A stretch of DNA of 64,000 nt, from NCBI GenBank assembly GCA_963731125.1, contig CAVSVP010000015.1, forward strand, positions 44,711-108,710. The letters run 5' to 3'. Below the pieces are notes generated by a model that saw only the letters and a program-made list of their open reading frames with translations, was not told the DNA's origin and ran no database searches. The position numbers and the translations under genes are program-made. Below, piece by piece: positions 35,211-43,753 of the stretch; position 1 is the first letter of the stretch; each line of letters opens with the position of its first letter. The stretch comes from CAVSVP01 sp963731125. GTDB taxonomy: Bacteria > Pseudomonadota > Gammaproteobacteria > Competibacterales > Competibacteraceae.

Positions 35211-36836
35211 ATGGATATTCCTTCGCCCCATGCCGGTGTTGTCAAAGACGTGAAAGTCAAAGTGGGTGATAAAGTTTCCCAGGGCGATCTTATTCTGGTA
35301 ATGGAGGCCAATCGAGTAGGTACCGCTGCGCCACCTCAACAACCTGCACCGGCCGCTTCCCGTGCAGCCACTCAAGCCCCTACCCCGACGGCAGCCAGCT
35401 ATAGCGGTAGCGCCGATGTTCAGGCCGAAGTGTTAGTGCTGGGATCTGGACCTGGCGGCTACAGCGCTGCATTTCGCGCTGCTGATCTCGGTAAGAAAAC
35501 GGTACTGGTGGAGCGTTATCCTGCCCTGGGTGGTGTCTGTCTGAATGTCGGCTGTATTCCCTCCAAGGCCCTGCTGCACGCGGCAAAGGTTATCGATGAG
35601 ACGAAAGACTTCGCCGCCCATGGCCTTAAATTTGCTGCCCCGGAAATCGATATCGATGCCTTGCGAAGTTGGAAGGACAACGTGGTGAAGCGCCTTACTG
35701 GTGGCCTCGCCGGTCTGGCCAAACAGCGCAAAGTCCAGGTGATAACGGGCGTAGGGCAGTTTCTGGATCCCCATCATATGGAAGTGACTGACAAAGCAGG
35801 CAAGCGCACGGTAGTGTATTTTGAAAAAGCCATTATCGCCGCCGGTTCCGAGCCGGTGAAGCCGCCCTTTATTCCCGCAGATCCAAGGATCGTGGATTCC
35901 ACAGGGGCCCTTAAATTGCAGGGTATTCCACAACGCATGCTGGTGATAGGCGGTGGCATTATCGGCTTGGAAATGGCGACGGTTTACTATGCGCTCGGTT
36001 CCCAAATTGTCGTGGTGGAGATGTTGGAAGGCTTAATGGCAGGTGCCGATAAGGACATCGTTAAGCCTTTCCAGAAACGGGTCGAGCAGCGCTACGAAAA
36101 AATCATGCTCAAGACCAAGGTTACTCGGGTAGAGGCGCTGGAAGAAGGCTTAAAAGTAACCTTCGAAGGCGCTAACGCGCCTGCTGAACCCGAACTGTTC
36201 GACCGAATTCTGGTGGCCGTGGGACGTGTTCCGAACGGCAAACGGATCGGCGCTGAGCAAGCCGGCGTTGTTGTCGACGAACGGGGATTCATTCCGGTGG
36301 ATAAACAGCTGCGCACCAATGCGCCCCACATCTTTGCCATCGGTGATATTATAGGTCAACCGATGCTGGCTCATAAAGCGGTACATGAGGGACATGTGGC
36401 GGCGGAGGTTTGTGCCGAGATGAAATCTTATTTCGACGCTCGGGTGATTCCCTCCGTAGCCTACACGGATCCGGAGGTGGCTTGGGCCGGTATTACCGAG
36501 GCCGAGGCTAAAGCCCAAGGCATCAAGTACGGCAAAGGTGTATTCCCATGGGCGGCAAGCGGTCGGTCATTAGCCCTGGGTCGGGATGAGGGAATGACCA
36601 AGATTCTTTTTGATGAGGCAACGGAGAGAGTGATCGGCATAGGCATTGTTGGCCCCAGCGCCGGTGATTTGATCGCCGAAGGCGCCTTGGCGATTGAAAT
36701 GGGTTGCGATGCCGTGGATATCGGCAAGACCATTCATCCCCATCCGACGCTTTCGGAAACCGTAGGGATGGCGGCAGAGGCATTTGAAGGAACGATTACG
36801 GATTTGTATATACCGAAGAAAAAAGCCAAGGCTTAG
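35211..36836 (+). CDS. lpdA: Dihydrolipoamide dehydrogenase (PDH E3), lipoyl-domain fused
   Basis: E3 reoxidises dihydrolipoyl groups using FAD and NAD+. From ATG 35211 the product has 541 residues. It begins inside the second lipoyl domain, just after its modified Lys (the codons for that domain run in this frame from about 35085). It continues with a linker, the FAD motif LGSGPGGYSAAFRAADLG, the redox disulfide GVCLNVGCIPSK, the NAD motif VIGGGIIGLEMATVYYALG, and the catalytic HPHPTLSETVGMA. The catalytic core is intact. Without the frameshift the full protein would be about 711 residues with two lipoyl domains. No ribosome site is obvious near 35211. Confidence 0.95.
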   Translation: MDIPSPHAGVVKDVKVKVGDKVSQGDLILVMEANRVGTAAPPQQPAPAASRAATQAPTPTAASYSGSADVQAEVLVLGSGPGGYSAAFRAADLGKKTVLVERYPALGGVCLNVGCIPSKALLHAAKVIDETKDFAAHGLKFAAPEIDIDALRSWKDNVVKRLTGGLAGLAKQRKVQVITGVGQFLDPHHMEVTDKAGKRTVVYFEKAIIAAGSEPVKPPFIPADPRIVDSTGALKLQGIPQRMLVIGGGIIGLEMATVYYALGSQIVVVEMLEGLMAGADKDIVKPFQKRVEQRYEKIMLKTKVTRVEALEEGLKVTFEGANAPAEPELFDRILVAVGRVPNGKRIGAEQAGVVVDERGFIPVDKQLRTNAPHIFAIGDIIGQPMLAHKAVHEGHVAAEVCAEMKSYFDARVIPSVAYTDPEVAWAGITEAEAKAQGIKYGKGVFPWAASGRSLALGRDEGMTKILFDEATERVIGIGIVGPSAGDLIAEGALAIEMGCDAVDIGKTIHPHPTLSETVGMAAEAFEGTITDLYIPKKKAKA

Positions 36837-36895
36837 GGGATTTCTTGAAATGAATATCCCTCGGTCCGATGTTTATCCGTAGTCTGAATGGAACG

Positions 36896-37813
36896 TTAGC
36901 GAAATCCGAATTTGGCCTGATTTTCCTGTAAACTCAGCCAGGAATGCACAGCCAAAGTGGCAACGATTAAAATGCCACCCACGAAAGTCATAATGGCTGG
37001 TTTCTCGTTCAGCGCCAGCCATACCCAAATGGGACCGAGCACCGTTTCCACGAGAAGCAGCAGGCTGACTTCGGGAGCTGGCAGATAACGCGTGCCTACG
37101 GCAATCAGAATTAAAGCCACAGGCATTTGCAGTAGACCCATAACGGCTAATACACCATAGCTTTGCCAGGACAAACTCAGCGGGGCAGCGAATGGCAAGG
37201 CAATTAACGCAATAACGATGCCGCTTAGACCGATGATGACGACACGCGACGGCCGAGGATAACGACGCAGCAACGTAAAGTTACCGCCCAGGTTACAGGC
37301 GGCTAGCAGAGCAAACAGATCCCCTAACCAGTTGGTGCTTGCCAACGAACCAGAGAAGACCATAGCGACGCCGGCAAGGGTTACGACAATAGCCAACCAA
37401 GTACGCAGACTGACAATTTCGTGCAAGAATAAGCGGGTAAACAGTGCGGCGAAAAGCGGTGATACGCTCAGAATGACTACCGTGTTGGCCACTTGAGTGT
37501 GGTTCACCGACAGCACAAAAAGCAAGCTGCCGAGACCGGTAAGAAAAGCTGAGATAATGATTACCCACTTACTCTCAGAGAAATTGGCGACGGTGCTGCG
37601 ACGATGCCGGACTGCGAGGAATAAACCCAGGGACAAGACCATAAAGGCGCCACGCCAAAAAACCACGTTCCAACTGTCGGTCTGGGCTAGACGGATGAGC
37701 AGCGCATCGAAACTTAGCACCAAGACGCCAATAACGACAATGAGTGTGCCGTACAGATGTTGAGCGGCAATGCCTTCAGTCCTGGGTAAAGCAGGCGGTG
37801 GATTTTTTTGCAT
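36896..37813 (-). CDS. DMT-superfamily (EamA) transporter
   Basis: A 305-residue inner-membrane protein with about ten hydrophobic segments in two EamA repeats (first from YGTLIVVIGVLVLSFDALLIRL, second from LLAACNLGGNFTLLRRY). The family exports amino acids, nucleotides or other small metabolites; the substrate cannot be predicted. Proline-containing motifs such as SVSPLFAALFTRLFLHE and PAPEVSLLLLVETVLGPIW are typical. It converges on the PDH operon with a 59-bp gap and is divergent from the GST-like gene. Confidence 0.9.
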   Translation of the reverse strand: MQKNPPPALPRTEGIAAQHLYGTLIVVIGVLVLSFDALLIRLAQTDSWNVVFWRGAFMVLSLGLFLAVRHRRSTVANFSESKWVIIISAFLTGLGSLLFVLSVNHTQVANTVVILSVSPLFAALFTRLFLHEIVSLRTWLAIVVTLAGVAMVFSGSLASTNWLGDLFALLAACNLGGNFTLLRRYPRPSRVVIIGLSGIVIALIALPFAAPLSLSWQSYGVLAVMGLLQMPVALILIAVGTRYLPAPEVSLLLLVETVLGPIWVWLALNEKPAIMTFVGGILIVATLAVHSWLSLQENQAKFGFR

Positions 37814-37946
37814 TGTTTCGCAGCCTCTGTAAATGTTTATTCCGGCTTGCCGGGGACAGTATTGCCGCGCTACCTATTAGAAAAAAGCAGTAACGGCTGT
37901 GCTCGCGTAAAACGCCGCGCATTGTAACCGAAAATGGCTATAGTCA

Positions 37947-38741
37947 ATGACAGAGAGCAACGTCAAAAGTAGCAATATTGTGCTGTATGCCTATGCGATT
38001 AATCCTGACGCTGCGCGAGTGAATTGTTTTTTGGATTATAAGGAACTGGAATTCAACATTATTTATGTAAGCCCCTTATCCCAAAGGGAAATCCGCTTTA
38101 CCCGACAGCACCGGATTCCAGTACTTAAGATTGGCGAAATATGGAAAACGGACGCTACTGCGATTGGTCTTTGGCTTGAAGAGCAATTTCCCGAAAAACC
38201 GATATTGGGTGCTAGCCAAGCTGAGCGAGAATTAATTTTGCAGCTAAACGGTTGGGTCAATGCCTCACTGATACCCGGTTGTTATCGCCAATTGATGGAA
38301 TGGAATAGTCTCTTCGACTGGCTGCGTAATAATTGGCGTCTTGGCGCAGTTTTGAATCGGACGCGCTCCTTACCTTTCATCGTGAGACTTCTATGGCCAG
38401 CGCTGTTAAAAGTCCGGCCGTTAACCGGCAGGCTTGAGCTTGATGCGCCTATTGCGCGCACAGAACCGCTGTCAATCATGGGGGAGCGTACGTGTAAAGA
38501 ATTATTAGAACGCTTGGGAAAGGGGCCTTTTTTAGGTGAATTGACGACGCCGTCTCTCGTGGATCTTGCCGCCTATCCGCAGTTTATCATGCCGTATTTA
38601 CTCGGTTTAAGGCAGGATGCTGCTTTTTTTCGATATCCCCGGGTGTTGGGATGGATGAGTCGGGTGCAGAAAACTCTGCCCCCTAATCCCCTACTGGTGC
38701 CAAAAGATTGTCTTAAAAATCCTTTGCCGTATTCCTGTTAA
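37947..38741 (+). CDS. Glutathione S-transferase-like protein
   Basis: The 264-residue product has an N-terminal thioredoxin-fold domain (LYAYAINPDAARVNCFLDYKE to about residue 78) with the cis-Pro motif HRIPVLKI and the ATAIGLWLEEQF segment that contacts glutathione. A mostly helical C-terminal domain follows, as in GSTs. The usual catalytic Ser/Cys/Tyr near residue 12 is replaced by NPDAAR, so transferase activity is uncertain. The substrate is unknown. Confidence 0.8.
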   Translation: MTESNVKSSNIVLYAYAINPDAARVNCFLDYKELEFNIIYVSPLSQREIRFTRQHRIPVLKIGEIWKTDATAIGLWLEEQFPEKPILGASQAERELILQLNGWVNASLIPGCYRQLMEWNSLFDWLRNNWRLGAVLNRTRSLPFIVRLLWPALLKVRPLTGRLELDAPIARTEPLSIMGERTCKELLERLGKGPFLGELTTPSLVDLAAYPQFIMPYLLGLRQDAAFFRYPRVLGWMSRVQKTLPPNPLLVPKDCLKNPLPYSC

Positions 38742-38774
38742 CGGCTGAACTCTCATCATCGCCGGGCAAGACAA

Positions 38775-39305
38775 CTAAGCCGGCTTGATAGAACGAATCA
38801 GCTTAACAAAATCTTTCTGTTCTTGTTCGGGTGTGTTCAGATCATAGATGGCATGTAGCAAAGCCCATAGCTGACGGTCCGGGCTGAATATGATAAAGTC
38901 TAAAACAATAGGCTCTTTGTTATCAGCACGCGTGCCTTTGCTTGTTAATTGCGTGGCAGTCATCCCATTAAGCTGCATTGGTCTGAAACCACCTCCAAAT
39001 ATGGAGGGATTGTTGACATCATACTTAAGAATAACTTCAGTTTCCGAGACCAGCACGTTGAGTGCGTAGTCTTCGCTTCCCCTGACTGTGAAAAGGTAGG
39101 CTTCAATTTCTCCTGTTGGCGACGTGAAGCTATAACGGCCTTCAGGAAGTTTTTCTATTTTCCAATTAGCCGGAATGGCTATTTGAAATTTAGCGTTAGT
39201 TTTATCGGGATAAAAAAAAGTTTCTGCTTTAGCAGACGTATCAATTCCCAAAAAGCAGAGCAGTATTACTATAAATAAATTCACTATAGAGAATTTTTTC
39301 ATCAT
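38775..39305 (-). CDS. Exported protein of unknown function
   Basis: From ATG 39305 the product has about 176 residues, with a signal peptide (VNLFIVILLCFLGIDTSAKA). The mature part begins TFFYPDKTNAKFQIAIPANWKIEKLPEGRYSF-like sequence resembling the PsbP/DUF1795-like or lipocalin-style small periplasmic beta folds (pattern: non-polar peptide, NWK, then strand pairs), but no family is assigned with certainty. The frame continues 41 codons upstream without signal-peptide sense, so the ATG pair at 39305/39302 is preferred. Its 5' region overlaps the leader of the divergent cupin gene. Confidence 0.65.
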   Translation of the reverse strand: MMKKFSIVNLFIVILLCFLGIDTSAKAETFFYPDKTNAKFQIAIPANWKIEKLPEGRYSFTSPTGEIEAYLFTVRGSEDYALNVLVSETEVILKYDVNNPSIFGGGFRPMQLNGMTATQLTSKGTRADNKEPIVLDFIIFSPDRQLWALLHAIYDLNTPEQEQKDFVKLIRSIKPA

Positions 39306-39457
39306 GCTGCCTTGATTCGATCTACAATTTATCGATTTTTGAGATCGTCGTTTAAGTGAAGAAAAATTCTGCAGATAATGGGCTTGCACGAGAATCGCCG
39401 CAAAAACGTTATAACAACTCAAAACCAATTGTGTTTAATAATAACGAGACGACCGCC

Positions 39458-40183
39458 ATGAGCCTACCCGATATTAACGCTGATCTCAACCGATTGAGCG
39501 TAGTGACAACTGCCAGTATGTCATGGGAACCTAGTCCGAGCGATACGGTTTGGCGTAAACCGCTGTACCGCCAAGGCGGCGAGTTTGGTCCAGTGACGAG
39601 CTTGGTTCGCTACACAGCCGGTGGTGCTTTCTCCGCTCACTTTCATCCGGAGGGAGAGGAAATTCTGGTGCTTGATGGCGGTTTTTCCGATGAACATGGC
39701 GATTATTCTGCGGGCAGCTATTTGCTTAATCCTGATGGTAGCCGGCATGCTCCCTACTCGCAAAGCGGCTGTACGCTGTTCGTTAGATTACGCCAATATG
39801 CTGGCGCACAGCGACTGCGAGTTGTTTTTAATACCGCCGATCTGGATTGGCTGCCCGGTGGCGTTTCGGGATTAATGGTAAAACCGCTCTATTCCCAGGC
39901 AGTCTATCCAGAGCGGATGGCCTTGGTGCGGTGGAAGCCGGGCGCTCATTTTCCCCGCCACAGTTATCCCGGCGGAGGAGAGATCTTGGTGTTGGAAGGT
40001 CTGCTGGAGGATGAACATGGTTGTTATCCTCCAGGTACCTGGATACGCCGTCCGTCCTGGAGTCAACACGCTCCTTTTTCACGCCGGGGATGCATGCTGT
40101 ACGTACGCATCGGCGGACCGATGACTGCGCTAACCACTTGGATCGGGCATACCGTCGCTGCCGAAAATACGTTACAAGGCTAA
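39458..40183 (+). CDS. Tandem ChrR-type cupin protein
   Basis: From ATG 39458 the 241-residue product contains two cupin domains of the ChrR type. The first includes FSAHFHPEGEEILVLDGGFSDEHGDY, and the second FPRHSYPGGGEILVLEGLLEDEHGCY. Each ends in SRHAPYSQSGCTLFVRLRQY- or SQHAPFSRRGCMLYVRIGGP-like strands. The His/Glu residues give one metal site per domain. ChrR domains of this kind act as anti-sigma factors for singlet-oxygen sigma factors when fused to a zinc N-domain. That domain and a sigma gene are absent here, so this is a stand-alone metal-binding cupin of unknown role. A GTG 34 codons upstream is in frame but gives an unlikely N-terminus. Confidence 0.83.
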   Translation: MSLPDINADLNRLSVVTTASMSWEPSPSDTVWRKPLYRQGGEFGPVTSLVRYTAGGAFSAHFHPEGEEILVLDGGFSDEHGDYSAGSYLLNPDGSRHAPYSQSGCTLFVRLRQYAGAQRLRVVFNTADLDWLPGGVSGLMVKPLYSQAVYPERMALVRWKPGAHFPRHSYPGGGEILVLEGLLEDEHGCYPPGTWIRRPSWSQHAPFSRRGCMLYVRIGGPMTALTTWIGHTVAAENTLQG

Positions 40184-40257
40184 ACTGGCGTGTGTGTTTC
40201 TGATGAAGGGCCAATAATGGTGATTGGCCATACTAACGGTAACCAGATGGTAGAGTC

Positions 40258-42021
40258 GTGGTAGAAAACCGCCAGTCAGGCCGCAGTAGTATCCGCCCAT
40301 TGCGGAATCTCGCCCCTTTTCTCAGGCCGTATCTCGGCACGTTAACGTTGGCGCTGGCAGCACTGGTTGTGGGGGCAGCAGCCACACTTGTTTTGCCGTT
40401 AGCAATTCGCTACATGATTGATCTAGGGTTTTCTCCAGAAAACACTGAGCATATCAATCGCTATTTTCTAGCTCTGTTGGTGGTCGCTTCTCTACTCGCC
40501 TTGGCGACAGCCGCTCGCTATTACTTTGTGACCCGCCTGGGTGAGAGAGTGGTGGCGGATATCCGCAGTCAGGTATATGGCCATGTTATCAGGATGAGTC
40601 CAGATTTTTTCGAGACCACCCGCATCGGAGAAGTGCTCTCACGTCTTACTGCGGATACCACACTGGTGCAAGCCGTTATTGGCGCGGGAGCCTCTATCGC
40701 TTTGCGTAATATTGTGTTGTTGCTGGGTGGCAGCGTGATGCTGATCATCACCAGTCCTCGCCTGACGGGCTTTATTCTCGTTTTGGTTCCCATTGTTGTA
40801 TTGCCTATTATTCTCTTTGGGCGCCGAGTACGGCGGTTGTCCCGGACCAGTCAAGATACGCTAGCCGATGCCAGCGCTATTGCCGGAGAAATCCTGAATG
40901 CCGTTCAGGTTGTGCAGGCATTTACTCAAGAAACGCGGGAAGCCATGCGTTTTTCGCAAGCGGTGGAGCTTGCCTATGAGAGTGCTTTGCGGCGCACGCA
41001 GGCGCGTTCTGTGCTGACGGGGCTGGTTATTTTGTTGGTATTTGGTGCCATCGTCGCGGTGCTTTGGATAGGTGCCCACGATGTACTAAATGGCCGTTTG
41101 TCGACGGGTGAACTCGGGCAGTTTGTTATTTATGCGATTTTGGTAGCGGGTGCCGTTGGTGGACTCAGCGAAATTTGGGGCGAGGTACAGCGTGCCGCCG
41201 GGGCTATGGAACGGTTAATGGAATTGCTCGCTATCCAGCCAGTCATTGCCGCACCGGCGAATCCCGTGACACTGTCAGCACCGGTGCGGGGTGCAATTCA
41301 TTTTGAGCGGGTAACCTTTCACTATCCAGCGCGTCCGGAGCTGTCGGCACTGGACAATTTTTCCTTAGTGGTGCAGCCTGGTGAAACCGTTGCTCTAGTG
41401 GGGCCCTCGGGTGCCGGCAAGAGCACGGTATTTCAGCTGTTGCTGCGGTTTTATGACCCTCAGCAGGGGTGTATTCTGCTGGATGGGATCGATATCGCAA
41501 CGGTGGCGCCGCAAGCGCTACGCCAGCAGATTGGCATTGTTCCTCAGCATACGGTGGTTTTTGCGCGGGACGCCATGGAAAACATCCGCTATGGGCGCTC
41601 GGATGCCTCAGATGAAGAAGTACGGATGGCCGCCAAGGCTGCATTGGCAGACGAGTTTCTGGAAAACCAGCTGTCAGGTTACCATAGCTCTTTGGGCGAG
41701 CGAGGAATGCGTCTGTCCGGAGGGCAGCAACAGCGTATCGCGATCGCCCGGGCCATGTTGAAAAACTCGCCGGTGATGTTGCTGGATGAGGCCACTAGCG
41801 CTTTAGACGCCGAAAGCGAGCGCCTAGTGCAGGAAGCCCTGGATCATCTGATGACAAATCGCACCACACTGGTCATTGCTCACCGGTTAGCCACGGTACT
41901 GAAGGCGGATCGCATCGTAGTCGTAGAGAGGGGACGTGTGGTCGCCATGGGAACTCACGCCGAACTGGTGAAGCAGGATGGTCTTTACCAGCGGCTTGCC
42001 GAGCTACAGTTCGGCAGCTAA
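40258..42021 (+). CDS. ABC exporter, fused permease and ATPase (MsbA/ABCB type)
   Basis: A 587-residue half-transporter with six transmembrane helices in residues 1-310 and a nucleotide-binding domain in 340-580. The Walker A is LVGPSGAGKSTVFQLLL, the Q-loop region QQIGIVPQHTVVF, the signature LSGGQQQRIAIARAML and the Walker B PVMLLDEATSALDAESE. It resembles MsbA-like or multidrug exporters; the lipid A flippase role is possible but cannot be assigned from this alone. The start is GTG 40258 with a weak ribosome site. Confidence 0.92.
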   Translation: MVENRQSGRSSIRPLRNLAPFLRPYLGTLTLALAALVVGAAATLVLPLAIRYMIDLGFSPENTEHINRYFLALLVVASLLALATAARYYFVTRLGERVVADIRSQVYGHVIRMSPDFFETTRIGEVLSRLTADTTLVQAVIGAGASIALRNIVLLLGGSVMLIITSPRLTGFILVLVPIVVLPIILFGRRVRRLSRTSQDTLADASAIAGEILNAVQVVQAFTQETREAMRFSQAVELAYESALRRTQARSVLTGLVILLVFGAIVAVLWIGAHDVLNGRLSTGELGQFVIYAILVAGAVGGLSEIWGEVQRAAGAMERLMELLAIQPVIAAPANPVTLSAPVRGAIHFERVTFHYPARPELSALDNFSLVVQPGETVALVGPSGAGKSTVFQLLLRFYDPQQGCILLDGIDIATVAPQALRQQIGIVPQHTVVFARDAMENIRYGRSDASDEEVRMAAKAALADEFLENQLSGYHSSLGERGMRLSGGQQQRIAIARAMLKNSPVMLLDEATSALDAESERLVQEALDHLMTNRTTLVIAHRLATVLKADRIVVVERGRVVAMGTHAELVKQDGLYQRLAELQFGS

Positions 42022-42050
42022 ACTTTCATTTATCGAACAAGGATAGTTGG

Positions 42051-42584
42051 GTGAACCAAAGCATGTACAGGATCATGCATATTGTTTTTTTAGGGATGAC
42101 ACAGTTGGTAATGGGATGTCTGCTTGACCTGATGGTCTGTCCCTTAGCTCACAGCGAATCCCCATTTTTTTCTACGGAGTCGGTAAGTGTCTATAAAGAT
42201 GCCAAATCGATAATGATTGTCGGAGACGGCATAGGACAAGCGGGAGAAGCTTCTCAACTAGCTGTCATAGTAAATGGTATTGATTTTACCATTCATGTGT
42301 ATCCCGGTGGCGGCATTGAACAATCTCCTTATCAAAGTTGCCAGCGACTTCAAGAACTCATTGCTAATTATCATTTTGGCTCAAGTGTCACCCGAGAATT
42401 TGACGCTTTTTGTTTTTCTATCGTAGGCAATGCGGCACTCTTGTTATTACAAGCTTCTCTCGTTAAATATCCTCCACCGGCTTTGTCTGACGATGAAATG
42501 GTTAAAAGATTGAATTCGGAGAGACGCATTCTCTACCTGGAGATCAGATCCACGGACGACAACCAGAGGCTCTATAAACGCTAG
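42051..42584 (+). CDS. Hypothetical exported protein
   Basis: The 177-residue frame (GTG at 42051; ATG 42063 is an alternative) begins with a hydrophobic segment (MHIVFLGMTQLVMGCLL) whose VMGC could be an imperfect lipobox, so a signal peptide or lipoprotein signal is likely. The rest shows DAKSIMIVGDGIGQAGEASQLAVIVNG followed by a mixed alpha/beta pattern with two Cys. I recognise no family. It lies 30 bp after the ABC exporter gene and may be cotranscribed with it. Confidence 0.55.
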   Translation: MNQSMYRIMHIVFLGMTQLVMGCLLDLMVCPLAHSESPFFSTESVSVYKDAKSIMIVGDGIGQAGEASQLAVIVNGIDFTIHVYPGGGIEQSPYQSCQRLQELIANYHFGSSVTREFDAFCFSIVGNAALLLLQASLVKYPPPALSDDEMVKRLNSERRILYLEIRSTDDNQRLYKR

Positions 42585-42638
42585 AGGGTTTTCAAGGGTA
42601 ATGAAAAAGTACAGTATCAGGTTAATGCATGGCTTGCT

Positions 42639-42744
42639 TATCGATCTAGAAGCTATTCTCAAGACACGCTGTTAATATATCCCTATAGGCTCGACTGCGG
42701 CATCCATGCCGCAGTCGAGCCTGATAACCGCTTCCGGATCGATA
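42639..42744 (+). mobile_element. 106-bp MITE-like repeat, copy A
   Basis: This segment matches the reverse complement of 45910-46016 over 106 bp without gaps and with 15 mismatches (about 86% identity). The ends are inverted repeats of about 25 bp (TATCGATC.AGAAGC type) and TA is found at both borders. The centre is a perfect palindrome (42689-42720, CTCGACTGCGGCAT and its complement) that would form a strong hairpin. It has no coding capacity. The size, TA borders and TIRs resemble Correia-type MITEs. It lies between the hypothetical gene and rpe. Confidence 0.85.
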
Positions 42745-42813
42745 TAGCAGCGTTTTTTTTTTGAGCGTTGCGGCGCTGACTTACCACACTCGGCCCATTT
42801 AGGGGGTTCAAGC

Positions 42814-43494
42814 ATGGCGGATTATCAGATTGCACCGTCCATTCTATCGGCAGATTTTGCCCGGTTGGGGGAAGAAGTCGCAAATGTACTGGCGGCCGGC
42901 GCCGATATCATCCACTTTGATGTGATGGACAATCATTACGTGCCTAATCTGACCGTCGGTCCCTTGGTCTGCGAGGCCCTACGCAACCACGGTATTGCCG
43001 CTCCTGTTGATGTACATTTAATGGTCAAGCCCGTGGATCGGATTATCCCGGATTTTGCCAAGGCTGGCGCGACCTACATCACTTTTCATCCCGAGGCCAG
43101 TGAGCATATTGATCGCAGTTTACAGTTAATCCGCGACCAGGGTTGTAAATCCGGTTTGGTGTTTAATCCCGCCACGCCCTTGGATTATTTGCAATATGTC
43201 ATGGATAAGGTAGATATGATTCTGTTAATGTCGGTCAATCCCGGTTTTGGCGGGCAGCGCTTTATTCCTGCTACTCTTGGTAAGCTGCGCGAGGCGCGAA
43301 AACTCATCGAAGCCAGCGGTTATAACCTTCGCCTAGAGATCGACGGCGGAGTCAAGACAAGTAACATCCGCGAGATTGCGCAGGCCGGGGCCGATACCTT
43401 TGTCGCCGGTTCCGCCATCTTTAGTACGCCTGATTATAAGGCCACTATTGCTACCCTGCGCGCCGAGCTGGCTAAGGTTGAGAGAACGGTTTAA
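42814..43494 (+). CDS. rpe: Ribulose-phosphate 3-epimerase
   Basis: The 226-residue TIM-barrel enzyme interconverts ribulose-5-phosphate and xylulose-5-phosphate in the pentose phosphate pathway. Signatures are IAPSILSADFARLGEEV, HFDVMDNHYVPNLTVGP (metal His and Asp), VDVHLMVKP, LMSVNPGFGGQRFIP and LEIDGGVKTSNI. The length matches the family. In many Gammaproteobacteria gph separates rpe and trpE; here gph is absent and trpE follows after 259 bp. Confidence 0.97.
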   Translation: MADYQIAPSILSADFARLGEEVANVLAAGADIIHFDVMDNHYVPNLTVGPLVCEALRNHGIAAPVDVHLMVKPVDRIIPDFAKAGATYITFHPEASEHIDRSLQLIRDQGCKSGLVFNPATPLDYLQYVMDKVDMILLMSVNPGFGGQRFIPATLGKLREARKLIEASGYNLRLEIDGGVKTSNIREIAQAGADTFVAGSAIFSTPDYKATIATLRAELAKVERTV

Positions 43495-43753
43495 CAAAAA
43501 ATTCTTTTACCAATCAGCATAGATAAGCCTGCTGGCCGAGCGAGTCGCTATCGGGTATGCTTACGCCATCGTCAAGTTAACCCCTTGTATCAGCAGTGCA
43601 TTGGCTGTGCAGATAGAGAAAACGGCGGAAATGTGCTTAACAATGACTTTTGAGACATGGATTCTTAACCCGCTGCCGGATTCCCGATGGCGTGGACGCG
43701 GGTATTTTTAGCGGTCGTACAGTGTCGTATTCGCTTCTCAAAGGTCCCGTAGT

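Noticed and set aside
43495..43753. Trp attenuator before trpE
   Set aside because: No short leader ORF with tandem Trp codons and no clear terminator/antiterminator pair were found.
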